Below the pieces are notes generated by a model. That model saw only the letters and a program-made list of their open reading frames with translations, was not told the DNA's origin and searched no databases. DNA of 64,000 nt from Macrostomum hystrix (Eukaryota; Platyhelminthes; Macrostomidae): assembly GCA_950097015.1 (NCBI GenBank), contig CATNEN010000024.1, positions 1,510,001 to 1,574,000 of the forward strand, read 5' to 3'. Shown here piece after piece: positions 54,061-64,000 of the stretch. How positions within the stretch are numbered: position 1 is the first letter of the stretch; each line of letters starts with the position of its first letter. Position numbers and translations under genes: made by a program.

Positions 54061-56277
54061 CCAGCTTAGTATGGTCAACCTGTGATGTGATGGGGTAGTC
54101 ATTTGGCATTTGATATTAAGTGGCAAGAGATAGAAAAAATGGGTTGTTTATTTTAAATTCAGCATGTCAGAAAACCTATATAGCTACAGATTTATGACCC
54201 AACTAGAACTAGAAGTATTTTATTGGACTATGGTTCAAAAAGCTGCCATGTATTCATACAAAGCAGCAAAAACCAAAAATTAATATAAAAAATAATAATA
54301 AAGTCTAGATCTCGTAATTAAAATGTGGAGGGGCCAGATAGGTAGGCCCTACCATTCCTAGCCCTCTGTCCCCCATTCCTATCCCTATGTATAGACTGAA
54401 ATAGGCCCTACTGGTCATACTATACACTCTGTATGATACAGAGACATACCCTAGTCATAGATCTTAGAGATTTACTCTATAGACTGAAATACCAGTCAGA
54501 CAGACAGATCTTAGAGATTAATTATAGTATGTGTAGACCTATACTCTGATGTCATAGACTTATAGTAGTGTCACGACTTGTAGAGGTAGAGGGTTTCAAA
54601 GCAATTATTGATAAAGGAATTTTAAGGCATGGACAGGTTAGTAGGCCTATTTGATTGAAAACAATAGAAAAAAAACAAGAATAATATATTTAGGATTTAT
54701 TAACCTAACGGATTTGGTAAAAAAGCACTAAAAAAGACTAGGGCCTACTCACTACTGTCTAGATGAAAGAAGTCATAAAATTATTGTCTGGCTAGATGGC
54801 AATAAAGGGCACGTAGGCCATTTGCTGCTCTGCTTTAATAGCATCTACTACGGTTGTTAAACACTTTATCAAATTACGCACACTTAGGGCCTAATGTCAT
54901 TCGAAAGAGCTTTCTAAGCAATTGAAATTCATCATTCCATTACCATTCCTAGGCGCCCTTGATCGACAGTGATTGGGTTTTTGCTAATATAAAAATTAGA
55001 AAATAAGCCTAGGGTGCCTGCGTTGAAATTCAAGCGTGCAGGTGCATCAGAGCCTAGGTCAAAATCTTATGCATATGAACCAGGCTGGTTCAAAGCGCCT
55101 TACGACTCTAAACTATAGGCCTATAGTGCGGCCCTACATAAATGAGTTAGGCGGAGGGCGCTATAGAGACATAGACTCATAGAGCATTAACAATTAATAG
55201 GCCTAGCTAACGAGTTAGACCATGCATTGGTCTGCTTTGTCGAAGGCTATGGCCAAATCCGATTCTCTATATTCTTACGATTAAGCATTGACTTGTTTAT
55301 TTTATTTGGCATATTATATAGGCCTACAGCTAAATGTATTTATTCTTTAGTAGGGGCTAGCATGATACCTAGTTGGATTGATTCTTTGATAAATCATTTT
55401 TACCTATTAAAATAGGCCTATCTGCCAAGGGTATTGCTCAGGCTAACCTGTTTTGGTTTGCTAAAGTCCAAAAAACGTTTTCCATGTTGTAAAAAACGTT
55501 ACAAGTTCCTGTCTTGCTAGTAGGCCTACAGTTGTAGGCCTAGTGAAAATCAGCCTTTAATAAATTTTTCAAGAAACAAAGTGTCCTGTCCTTCTTCTAA
55601 TGGTCCTTGGTTAAATCCTGCCTGATGTGATGTGCATATTGGAAGTTTTTATGGATAACTTGTTGGAGCTTCATATGTTTTGATTGAGAAATAGGCCCTA
55701 TGCTAGGCCTAGGCCTACCTTTCATATGCATATGCATGTATGCATGTAACAACTAGGGGCCTATTCAAAGCTTGCTAGGTCTACTATATTAGTAGTACAA
55801 TTGGAATTATAACAGTTGCAAGCTCAACAAAAAAAGCTTGATACATTGAAAAAAACAAAGCAACAGGACAGACATATTGCTAATATTGGTTTTTAAACTA
55901 AGTAACTTCACTTTTGCCTGGCTACTCTTCAGCTAGCATTTGTAAATTAACTTTGATTTTGACTGTAGGGAGGGGATGCTCGTGTGTACCCAATTAGTAA
56001 TTTTGTATTGGATTTTTTATCTGGCATCAAACACTAGGCCTAATATAGGTCATAATAGGCCAACTTTCCATATATATATTTGATGTTTCAGGCAAGACAC
56101 CAAGTAGGAGACAAACAACAAAAAGAGCTTGTATTTTTCACTCCAATAAGATTAAAGCTTCAAGAGCAGCTAGATGTGAACTAGCAAGTTTTGCCCCCCC
56201 CCTTTGGGGAGCAGAAATATTTTTAATTCATCTATTATATACTTTTTAGCAGCAGAATTTACAGCTTTTTAATTCTA
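54061..56277. other. AT-rich spacer with frequent TAGGCCTA
   Basis: No gene is supported. The palindromic octamer TAGGCCTA occurs ten times between about 54640 and 56040, with further TAGGCCCTA variants. The frame near 55227-55415 is short and motif-free. Confidence 0.6.
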
Positions 56278-57415
56278 CAATGATCCCCCAGTTGACAATG
56301 ATCCCCCAGTTGACAATGATCCCCCAGTTTACAATGATCCACAGTTGACAATGATCCCCCAGTTGACAATGATCCCCCAGTTGACAATGATACCCAGTTG
56401 ACAATGATCCCCCAGTTGACAATGATACCCCAGTTGATGATGATCCCCCAGTTGACAATGATCCCCCAGTTTACAATGATCCCCCAGTTGACAATGATTC
56501 CCCAGTCGACAATGATTCCCTAGTTGACAATGATCCCCCAATTGATGATGATCACCCAGTTGACAATAATCCCCCAGTTGATGATGACTCCCCATTGATG
56601 AAGATCCCCAGTTGATGATGATCACCCAGTTGACAATGATCCCCAAGTTGACCATGATCCCCCATTTGATGATGATTCCCCAGTCAACAATGATTCCCCA
56701 GTTGACAATGATCCCCCAATTGATGATGATCACCCAGTTGACAATGATCCCCCAGTTGATGATGACTCCCCATTGATGAAGATCCCCAGTTGACAATGAT
56801 CCCCCAGTTGACAATGATCCCCCAGTTGACAATGATCCCCCAGTTGACAATGATCCCCCAGTTGATGATGACTCCCCATTGATGATGACCCCCAGTTGAA
56901 AATGTTCCCCCAGTTGACAATAATCCTCCAGTTGACAATGATCCCCAGTTTACAATGATCCCCCAGTTTACAATGATCCCATAGTTGACAATGATCCCCT
57001 AGTTGACAATGATCCCCCAGTTGACAATGATCCCCCTGTTGACAATGATACCCAGTTGACAATGATCCCCCAGTTGACAATGATACCCCAGTTGATGATG
57101 ATCCCCCAGTTGACAATGATCCCCCAGTTTACAATGATCCCCCAGTTGACAATGATTCCCCAGTCAACAATGATTCCCCAGTTGACAATGATCCCCCAAT
57201 TGATGATGATCACCCAGTTGACAATGATCCCCCAGTTGATGATGACTCCCCATTGATGAAGATCCCCAGTTGATGATGATCCCCCAGTTGACAATGATCC
57301 CCCAGTTGACAATGATCCCCCAGTTGACAATGATCCCCCAGTTGACGATTATCCCGCAGTTTACCATGATCCCCTATTTTATGAAGACTCCCCAGTTGAC
57401 AATGTTCCCCAGTTG
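56278..57415. repeat. 18-bp minisatellite, about 63 copies
   Basis: The unit is GATCCCCCAGTTGACAAT, with GATGATGAT, CCCCATTGATGAA and TTTACAAT variants. A block of about 430 bp (56440-56760) is repeated nearly intact at 57110-57350, which shows large segment duplication inside the array. Confidence 0.95.
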
Positions 57416-57565
57416 AATTTTTTATTAGCTGCTATTGTAGAAAATTGAGAAGAACAACATTAGTTGAATATCAGACAAAATTATTTTCATACAAATGTAT
57501 ATCATTATGACGTTATATGATAACAAAAGCTAAATATAGAGAATTCATCAATGGCAAAAAATTTT

Positions 57566-57870
57566 GCTATGATTCACACCCTGGTTTAGCCATGATTCAA
57601 ACTCTGGTTTAGCCATGATTCAGACTCTGGTTTAGCCATGATTCAAACGCTGGTTTAGCCATGATTCAAACTCTGGTTTAGCCATGATTCAAACTCTGGT
57701 TTAGCCATGATTCAAACTCTGGTTTAGCCATAATTCAAACTCTGGTTTAGCCATGATTCAAACTCTGGTTTTGCCATGAATTAAACTCTGGTTTAGCCAT
57801 GATTCAGACTTTGGTTTAGCCATGATTTAAACTCTATTTTTGCAATGATTCAAACTCAGGTTTGCTATGA
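57566..57870. repeat. 23-bp array, about 13 copies
   Basis: The unit contains GCCATGATTCAAACTCTGGT and TTA, decaying to the right. Confidence 0.93.
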
Positions 57871-57919
57871 TTTATGATATTTTATTTATGATATGAAAAA
57901 ATAAATTAAAAAAAGCTCC

Positions 57920-59149
57920 CAAATCTGGCCCGTTATAGTATCTTGTTTCATCTCCTGTGTCTCATCTCTCCCGTGTCTCATCTCTCCCGTGTCTCATCTC
58001 TCCCGTGTCTCATCTCTCTCGTGTCTCATCTCTCCCGTGTCTCATCTCTCTCGTGTCTCATCTCTCTCGTGTCTCATCTCTCCCGTGTCTCATCTCTCTC
58101 GTGTCTCATCTCTCCCGTGTCTCATCTCTCCCGTGTCTTATCTCTCTCGTGTCTCATCTCTCCCGTGTCTCATCTCTCTCGTGTCTCATCTCTCCCGTGT
58201 CTCATCTCTCCCGTGTCTCATCTCTCCCGTGTCTCATCTCTCGTGTGTCTCATCTCTCCCTTGTCTCATCTCTCCCGTGTCTCATCTCTCTCGTGTCTCA
58301 TCTCTCCCGTGTCTCATCTCTCCCGTGTCTCATCTCTCTCGTGTCTCATCTCTCCCGTGTCTCATCTCTCTCGTGTCTCATCTCTCCCGTGTCTCATCTC
58401 TCTCGTGTCTCATCTCTCCCGTGTCTCATCTCTCCCGTGTCTCATCTCTCCCGTGTCTCATCTCTCTCGTGTCTCATCTCTCCCGTGTCTCATCTCTCTC
58501 GTGTCTCATCTCTCCCGTGTCTCATCTCTCCCGTGTCTTATCTCTCTCGTGTCTCATCTCTCCCGTGTCTCATCTCTCTCGTGTCTCATCTCTCCCGTGT
58601 CTCATCTCTCCCGTGTCTCATCTCTCCCGTGTCTCATCTCTCGTGTGTCTCATCTCTCCCTTGTCTCATCTCTCCCGTGTCTCATCTCTCTCGTGTCTCA
58701 TCTCTCCCGTGTCTCATCTCTCGTGTGTCTCATCTCTCCCTTGTCTCATCTCTCCCGTGTCTCATCTCTCTCGTGTCTCATCTCTCCCGTGTCTCATCTC
58801 TCCCGTGTCTCATCTCTCGTGTGTCTCATCTCTCTCGTGTCTCATCTCTCCCGTGTCTCATCTCTCCCGTGTCTCATCTCTCGTGTGTCTCATCTCTCCC
58901 TTGTCTCATCTCTCCCGTGTCTCATCTCTCCCGTGTCTTATCTCTCTCGTGTCTCATCTCTCCAGTGTCTCATCTCTCTCGTGTCTGATCTCTCCCGTGA
59001 CTTATCTCTCCCTTGTCTCATCTCTCGTGTGTTTTATCTCTCCTGTGTCTCATGTCTCCCCTATCTCACATTTCTACAATCAATGCAGCCCGCTGTCGTC
59101 TTTTACGTTTTCTATTTGGCCCGCTAGCTAATAAGTTTGCCGACCCCTG
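57920..59149. mobile_element. hAT-like transposon carrying a large 16-bp array (copy 2)
   Basis: About 69 copies of TCTCATCTCTCCCGTG (57947-59062) lie between AAATCTGGCCCGTTATAG on the left and about 90 bases on the right that match copy 1 at 30846-30934 at about 80%. Read inward from 59149, the right end is CAGGGGTCGGCAAACTTATT followed by GCGGGCCAAAT, very close to Charlie-type hAT inverted repeats. The outer left end is missing or eroded beside the 23-bp array. No transposase frame is present, so this would be a non-autonomous element. Confidence 0.75.
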
Positions 59150-59487
59150 CTGTAGACAAACAAAAGCACTTGGCTTTTGACAAGTTTGCAGAGCAATCAT
59201 TTTCAGTGGTCTTGTGTATCAGTCTTTTGGCATTGATGCATCAGTTCGTACAAAGCCTGTTAACTTAGACAAACCTCTTGTATTTGTGCTAGTGACTTTG
59301 CTGCAGTTCTTGCTGCGCGCATCTCTGCAGTCCTAGGTGATGGTGTTGCTGCAGTTCTTGCTGAGTGCTATTGTCTCTTCGCCTAGAGTGATAATGTTTC
59401 TATCAAGCTCAAATGACTGATTAAAACCCTACCCTCGACCCTGAACACTGCTAGCACAAATCACCAGGTTAATGAGCATGCATCTCC
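59150..59487 (+). promoter_or_regulatory. Upstream region of the sigma-1 receptor gene
   Basis: About 340 bases between the transposon end and the ATG. It holds two direct copies of TTGCTGCAGTTCTTGCTG about 46 bases apart (near 59298 and 59344). No TATA box was seen. Confidence 0.35.
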
Positions 59488-60174
59488 ATGGGATTTAATA
59501 ACAATTATCTTAGCCCACTAAAATGCTTGCAGGGTGCTGTAAAGCTTCTGCTGCTGGCCCTGGTGCCAGTAGTTCTATGCCTGCAGCTGCAGCACCTGCT
59601 CCTAACTGCCCAGCCAGCCATTAATGAGGCTCAGCTTCACGCTGTGGCCAGGAAGCATGCAGTTCAGTTGCTAAGCATTGAGCGGGCTTACAAAGCTGTA
59701 GTTGCTGACCTGGAGGCCAACTTCCCGTCTGTGAAATTCCTGCCACCGGAGCGGCGCGAATGGATCTTCATCAACGCCGGCGGCTGGATGGGTGCAGTGC
59801 ATCTGCTGTACGCCTCCTTCACCGAGTACGTGCTGCTGTTTGGCACCGCTGTGGACACCAGCGGACACTCGGGTCGCTACTTTGCCAACGTGTCGGACAC
59901 TCTGCTCTCTGGCAGCTTTATCCAGTGGAAGGAGGGAAGCCTTGACACCAATAGTTACAAGGCTGGCGACACTGTCTATCATGCCTGGGGCGAGGCCACT
60001 GCCGTACAATGGTCCGGCGGTACCTGGATGGTGGAATATGGCCGTGGACTGCTGCCCACAACCCTGCCCTTTGCCCTGGCCGATTCAGTGTTCTCTACTC
60101 TGGACTGGTACTCGGCCTATAAACTGGTGCGGCTCTACTCTCTTGCACTGTTGCGCTGCTATGGCATTATTTAA
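59488..60174 (+). CDS. SIGMAR1: Sigma-1 receptor (ERG2/SIGMAR1 family)
   Basis: A single frame of 228 residues (human 223). Sigma-1 is an ER membrane chaperone-like protein with a ligand-binding barrel; it is related to fungal sterol isomerase ERG2. A hydrophobic N-terminal segment (about 17-40) is the membrane anchor. Family blocks follow: INAGGWMGA (95-103), TEYVLLFGTA (112-121), GHSGRYFA, the conserved Asp137 in VSDTLLSG, GEATAVQW, and Glu183 in TWMVEYGRG. These match human Asp126 and Glu172 at the ligand site. LADSVFSTLDW precedes the C-terminus. The first 15 residues are uncertain: TTGCAG just before GGTGCTG could be a splice acceptor for an upstream exon. The last codons and the stop lie inside the first unit of a tandem array. 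Confidence 0.92.
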   Translation: MGFNNNYLSPLKCLQGAVKLLLLALVPVVLCLQLQHLLLTAQPAINEAQLHAVARKHAVQLLSIERAYKAVVADLEANFPSVKFLPPERREWIFINAGGWMGAVHLLYASFTEYVLLFGTAVDTSGHSGRYFANVSDTLLSGSFIQWKEGSLDTNSYKAGDTVYHAWGEATAVQWSGGTWMVEYGRGLLPTTLPFALADSVFSTLDWYSAYKLVRLYSLALLRCYGII

Positions 60175-60690
60175 ACTATTCCCGCTGGTTGCTATGGCAT
60201 TATTTAAACTATTCCCACTGGTTGCTATGGCATTATTTAAACTATTCCCACTGGTTGCTATGGCATTATTTAAACTATTCCCACTGGTTGCTATGGCATT
60301 ATTTAAACTATTCCCACTGGTTGCTATGGCATTATTTAAACTATTCCCGCTGGTTGCTATGACATTATTTAAACTATCCCCCGCTGCTGGTTGCTATGGG
60401 ATTATTTAAACTATTCCCACTGGTTGCTATGACATTATTTAAACTATCCCCCGCTGCTGGTTGCTATGGCAGTATTTAAACTATTCCCGCTGGTTGCTAT
60501 GACATTATTTAAACTATCCCCCGCTGCTGGTTGCTATGGCATTATTTAAACTATTCCCGCTGGTTGCTATGACATTATTTAAACTATCCCCCGCTGCTGG
60601 TTGCTATGGCATTATATAAACTATTTCCGCTGCTGGTTGCTATGACAGTATTTAAACTATCCCCCGCTGCTGGTTGCTATGACATTTTGG
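60163..60690. repeat. 33/37-bp array overlapping the end of the sigma-1 receptor gene
   Basis: About 15 copies. Units begin GCTATGGCATTATTTAAACT and end in ATTCCCACTGGTT (33 bp) or ATCCCCCGCTGCTGGTT (37 bp). The first copy codes CYGII and the TAA stop of the receptor; the rest would be 3' UTR. Confidence 0.93.
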
Positions 60691-61636
60691 ATATATTTTC
60701 AGTGGTTGCTTTGGCATAATTAAAACTATCTGCTGGTTTTTCAGGTATAATTTAACCGTTGTGAATTAGACCCCTACCTGTCTGTCGCCATGAATATAAA
60801 CCTTTACTGTGTCGTGTCTGCTAGCAGTAAATTATCAAAACCGCTGTGATTAGCTGTGTCATGGAATTAAGTTTAACTTACAAATGGGCATTGCTAAGAT
60901 TATTATTTTTTTTCTTTCGTTGTAAGTCAGAGAATGATTTTTCAGTCACAATTTTATCAAAAACTACAAGGCGCATAATCTAAATGCAGATAATTTAAAT
61001 GTTTTTAGTAAAAATAGTTTTTCTTCTTAACATTCGTCGGTATATTGTTGTGCATTCTATCGAATTATATCGAAGAGTTATACCAATAAATAATTGCTCT
61101 ACTTCATAACATGCAGCACATTAGTCAACCTCTTTCTGGTCAAGGCTATATTGCATTCGGAAATCGTTAAAGTACTACTGAAGTCATATTCAATTGCCTG
61201 CTAAATCTAAATCCATGTTGCCCAAGGCCGGTTGCACTTAGACCATTTTCAGATTTCTCTGATGAAAATTATTGCTTTTGCTTATTTGTCTAGAATTATT
61301 TTCATGTTTTTTTCAGGTACTTATATTGATCAATGCGATGGCTGGCTCTTCATGGCTATCAGTCACACTTCCTTATTTGCAATCCAATCATTTATTTTTA
61401 TTAAAATTTAATGCCCCCATCACCATTACTAAAAAAGGTAACAAAATGGAGACTATAACAAACAAGTATAGAAGTTCCTGAAAATGTTATGCATAAGCAA
61501 TTTCAGAGTTGCATTAATTATTTTATTTAGTAAAAAAATTAACCTAACCACATACAGCCAATGATCCAGGTCCGGTTTTGTTGCATCTCACTCACAATCA
61601 AGCGGGCCATTATGAATTGTGAGCAGATTCTCAAAA
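60691..61636. other. 3' flank and spacer
   Basis: AT-rich, with AATAAA at 61085-61090 as a possible polyadenylation signal for the sigma-1 receptor gene. The frame at 61272-61481 is not convincing. Confidence 0.45.
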
Positions 61637-62008
61637 CTATTCATTCTTTCCGTACCACATTGCGTACTTGTCACTGAACTGGTGATAGTGATAGTGCGGA
61701 ATCTTCTCCGGCTGGCTGAACTCCATCCGCTTCAACTTGTAGATGGGCTGGTTGCTCTGGAATTTTTTTATTACCGCCTGCAGTCTCCACAGCTTGGCTA
61801 AGGGCCCTTCAACACTGACTTTCACATAGTACTTGTAGTAGAGCTCTTCGAATTGGATAGCGCCTCGCAAGGCCAATTCGCTGGCGTGTTTAAAAAACAC
61901 CTTGCTGAAGCACTCCTGCAGCCAGTGGGCCGCCTCTTTCGAGCTGTCCTCAAAACTGACATGGATCCTCATTCGGTACAGGTTTCTAGAGTCTGTGCTG
62001 GTCTTCAT
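61637..62008 (-). CDS. Unrecognised 123-aa protein
   Basis: I do not recognise the family. The frame is GC-richer than its surroundings. It starts at ATG 62008, eight codons inside a longer open frame, just after a TGCAG that could be a cis or trans splice acceptor. The protein is basic and aromatic-rich, with no signal peptide or membrane span. It alternates likely strands and helices (LYRMRIHVSF, KEAAHWLQECFSKVF, KYYVKVSV, LWRLQAVIKKF) and ends with HYHYHQFSDKYAMWYG. Size and basic charge would fit a small RNA-binding or organelle ribosomal protein, but that is only an impression. Confidence 0.55.
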   Translation of the reverse strand: MKTSTDSRNLYRMRIHVSFEDSSKEAAHWLQECFSKVFFKHASELALRGAIQFEELYYKYYVKVSVEGPLAKLWRLQAVIKKFQSNQPIYKLKRMEFSQPEKIPHYHYHQFSDKYAMWYGKNE

Positions 62009-62685
62009 TTGGCCCTGCACGCTCGATCGCAAAAGCGTGCATGAAGTAAAGAAAATCGATGCCTCGTCCCAATAATTTATTTTTCTCTGCGCATGGTGTG
62101 TAACATTTTGCCTACTTTATTCTTCCTTGTTTCGCTATAATTGTCGTATAGAACAAGCACACTGCTCTGACGCATGTGATTGTCTAACGATTAAAGAGGA
62201 AAACTTTACCATAGACTATTGGTCATTTTTTGTTTCGTACTGCGTGCAGACATTTTTTCTGACAGGGATTAAGCACAAAACGGGCTCGAAAATAGAACAG
62301 TGCATAAATAAGCGCACGGTACATATAACAAGTGATAATCGTCACAATGGTACAACAACAAGAGGTATCATCAAAGATTTGCTCCTTTTAGGCCATAGCG
62401 ACAGCAAAGTATAATGCTAATTGTTTAACCGTAAGTTTGGTTAACAATAATTCTTCAGTTTAGATCGCCATCTATTTTATATCGAATCGACAGCATGACA
62501 ATCTTCTCGGCACTGTAATAAGTCGGAGAAAAATCATGCCTTGCCACGTATACACTGTTTCTTGAGTGCTGTTACGTCAGTGTAACTTGACGTTTGTTGC
62601 TAAAACTTAGCCTCAAGAGACGATAAATATGAGGTTGGCATTCGAGTTTGATTCATAAATTACATCTATAATGGAACTATACTAT
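62009..62685. other. Spacer, no supported gene
   Basis: AT-rich. The plus-strand frame 62127-62414 is open for 95 residues but has AT-biased composition and no motif. Confidence 0.4.
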
Positions 62686-62760
62686 TGGGGGTTGTAGTCT
62701 AGTCGTTAGAGAGTCCGTGGATTTGGGAACTCGACCGTACGCAGCCTTCAGATGTGCGCA
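62686..62760 (+). mobile_element. Possible tRNA-like SINE fragment
   Basis: TAGTCTAGTCG near 62697 fits the pol III A-box consensus exactly and is followed by TTAGAGAG as in tRNA D-arms. The expected B box about 40 bases on (GGAACTCGACC) is degenerate. It may be an old SINE or chance. Confidence 0.3.
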
Positions 62761-62832
62761 TTGCAATAGCTGCGGCTCTGCTCTCGGCTGCACATCAGAA
62801 AAAACCATGAAACTGCAGCTATACCTTTGTAT

Positions 62833-63520
62833 CCTTGTTTTTTTCTTGTCGAATCCACCGATGTTTACGAAATTGCTGGCTTTTTTTTCAACCGATTCCA
62901 ATTCCATTCTGCTGAAAGTTGTGGCGAAAATATGTTTATTAACGCTGCTTCAAAGGCCATACAGCAGTTGATTGCGGAGGTGGTACAAACGGATTGCCCG
63001 GCAGACCTTCCCCATTTAGGTGAGAAAGTTCACGTCGTGAAGATGTGTCTGGAACAACCGCTAAAGGACAGTTACATGCGGCCTGTCATTCAGTGGAATT
63101 TTCGCTCCCTCTAGATTATCTGGTTATCTATCGGTCGCACAGACAGCATGCAGCGACAACCAATGCTTTGAATCAATGTGCCCATAGCATTGTGGCCAAG
63201 CTACTGTGGCTGATTTAATCAGATTCTGTCCATGTCCAAACAGGTTTCCTGCCCACCCACCATGCGGCAGGCTCAACTGTGCTGGGCCCCAGCTGTATAT
63301 TCCCCTTGGCTTTTTCCACTTCCCCAATCCGACTGGACCGGCTCAGACCGTTACGGAGGCTGCAAAAGTTGACAAGCCGCGTGATGGCGAGGCGAAGAGA
63401 CAGTCGGCAAGCTGGCTGCATGCACATTATAATGATTTACTGCAGTCTCTAAGCCATCTAGCCCCTGTCCTAATGCACATTTTATTCATTGTACTCCCAA
63501 AGACGAATATTGAAAAATAA
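62833..63520 (+). CDS. Doubtful two-exon gene, unrecognised
   Basis: An open stretch from about 62833 ends at a good donor, CATTTAG|GTGAG (63019). An acceptor CCAAACAG lies at about 63241, and an open frame with gene-like composition follows to TAA at 63520. The first part reads AASKAIQQLIAEVVQTDCPADLPHL, the second YIPLGFFHFPNPTGPAQTVTEAAK. Joining at these sites shifts between the two best frames, so either the donor or the acceptor is wrong or one part is not coding. No domain is recognised and the start is not fixed. Confidence 0.22.
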
Positions 63521-64000
63521 GTTTTACCTAAAGAGTATTGAGGTGGCCTAGTATAAAGTGTCAATAAGAACGAAAATATAAAGCCGATTTTTTTTAATCC
63601 ACCCACCCCCTCCGGTCACCAAGCTTTTGTCTATATGGCACAAGTTGTGGCCAATGCTCAAAAATACGAGTACACATAGAAAAATACAAGTAGCTAATGT
63701 AGCTAGACTAATGCCATGTATGCTTAAAACGTCCTCAAGACTTTATTTCTGCATCTATACTGTAACCGTACGTACATTGATTGCATTGTGTAAGTAGAAA
63801 AGTAGTTGAGCAGGATTCTTGCAGCAGTCGGAAAGCAAAAGAACAGAAGTGATAAACAGGCAGAGTGAAGGTGCAGCAGTGGGAAAAGCAAAAAACATTA
63901 GTTTAAACTTAGTTTAAGCTCTGAAATGCATTGCGCTCAGCGCTAAGCAAGCTGTGGTTTGGCCATAGAACAATAAGAGAGGCTATTGGAATTGAGATAA
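63521..64000. other. Right-edge spacer
   Basis: AT-rich. It contains an imperfect direct repeat of about 25 bases starting GCAGCAGT near 63822 and 63872, and nothing else. Confidence 0.4.

Noticed and set aside
57943..59131. Three overlapping frames of 343-394 residues of SLPCLIS type
   Set aside because: The 16-bp array reads similarly in all three frames. It is inside a transposon and has no non-repeat domain.

Overview
This looks like nuclear DNA of an invertebrate animal. Genes are split by GT-AG introns, exons are GC-rich and the spaces between them AT-rich, and the recognisable proteins are animal or general eukaryotic ones (SRP54, calnexin, muscle-type myosin regulatory light chain, PGRMC, malic enzyme, sigma-1 receptor, a FLYWCH zinc finger protein, a TSP1-trypsin protease). 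LINE, mariner, hAT-like and tRNA-SINE remnants are also present. The very high minisatellite load and compact genes would suit a free-living flatworm such as Macrostomum. That is a guess; nothing in the window settles the species.

Layout, left to right: secreted serine protease (+, 86-1336); SRP54 (-, 4501-8816, five exons); calnexin (-, 12433-14955, three exons); an unrecognised small single-pass membrane protein (+, 18448-18852); myosin regulatory light chain (+, 20308-23312, five exons); PGRMC-type cytochrome b5-like protein (-, 27138-29622, three exons); a 10 kb stretch with only tandem arrays and a transposon fragment; a single-exon FLYWCH zinc finger protein (+, 38989-40749); mitochondrial-type malic enzyme (-, 43616-50069, five exons); a block of dead transposons (LINE, mariner and an older repeat, 50.9-54.1 kb); sigma-1 receptor (+, 59488-60174); an unrecognised small gene (-, 61637-62008) and a doubtful gene at the right edge. 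The neighbours are unrelated single genes, with no sign of an operon or a shared pathway. SRP54, calnexin, PGRMC and sigma-1 receptor all act at the endoplasmic reticulum, but I see no reason to read that as clustering by function.

The dominant feature is 23 tandem arrays with units of 13 to 37 bp, covering about 16 kb, a quarter of the window by my tally. Almost every array has its own unit. Eight lie inside introns of otherwise conserved genes. One, in the malic enzyme gene, is about 2.7 kb long. Another supplies the stop codon of the sigma-1 receptor, and another lies inside a hAT-like transposon present at two loci with very different copy numbers. Intronic arrays tend to carry a 3' splice-site-like CAG in every unit on the sense strand. 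Exon boundaries were set by hand from GT-AG sites, reading frame and the known family sequences. They give full-length proteins of normal family size.
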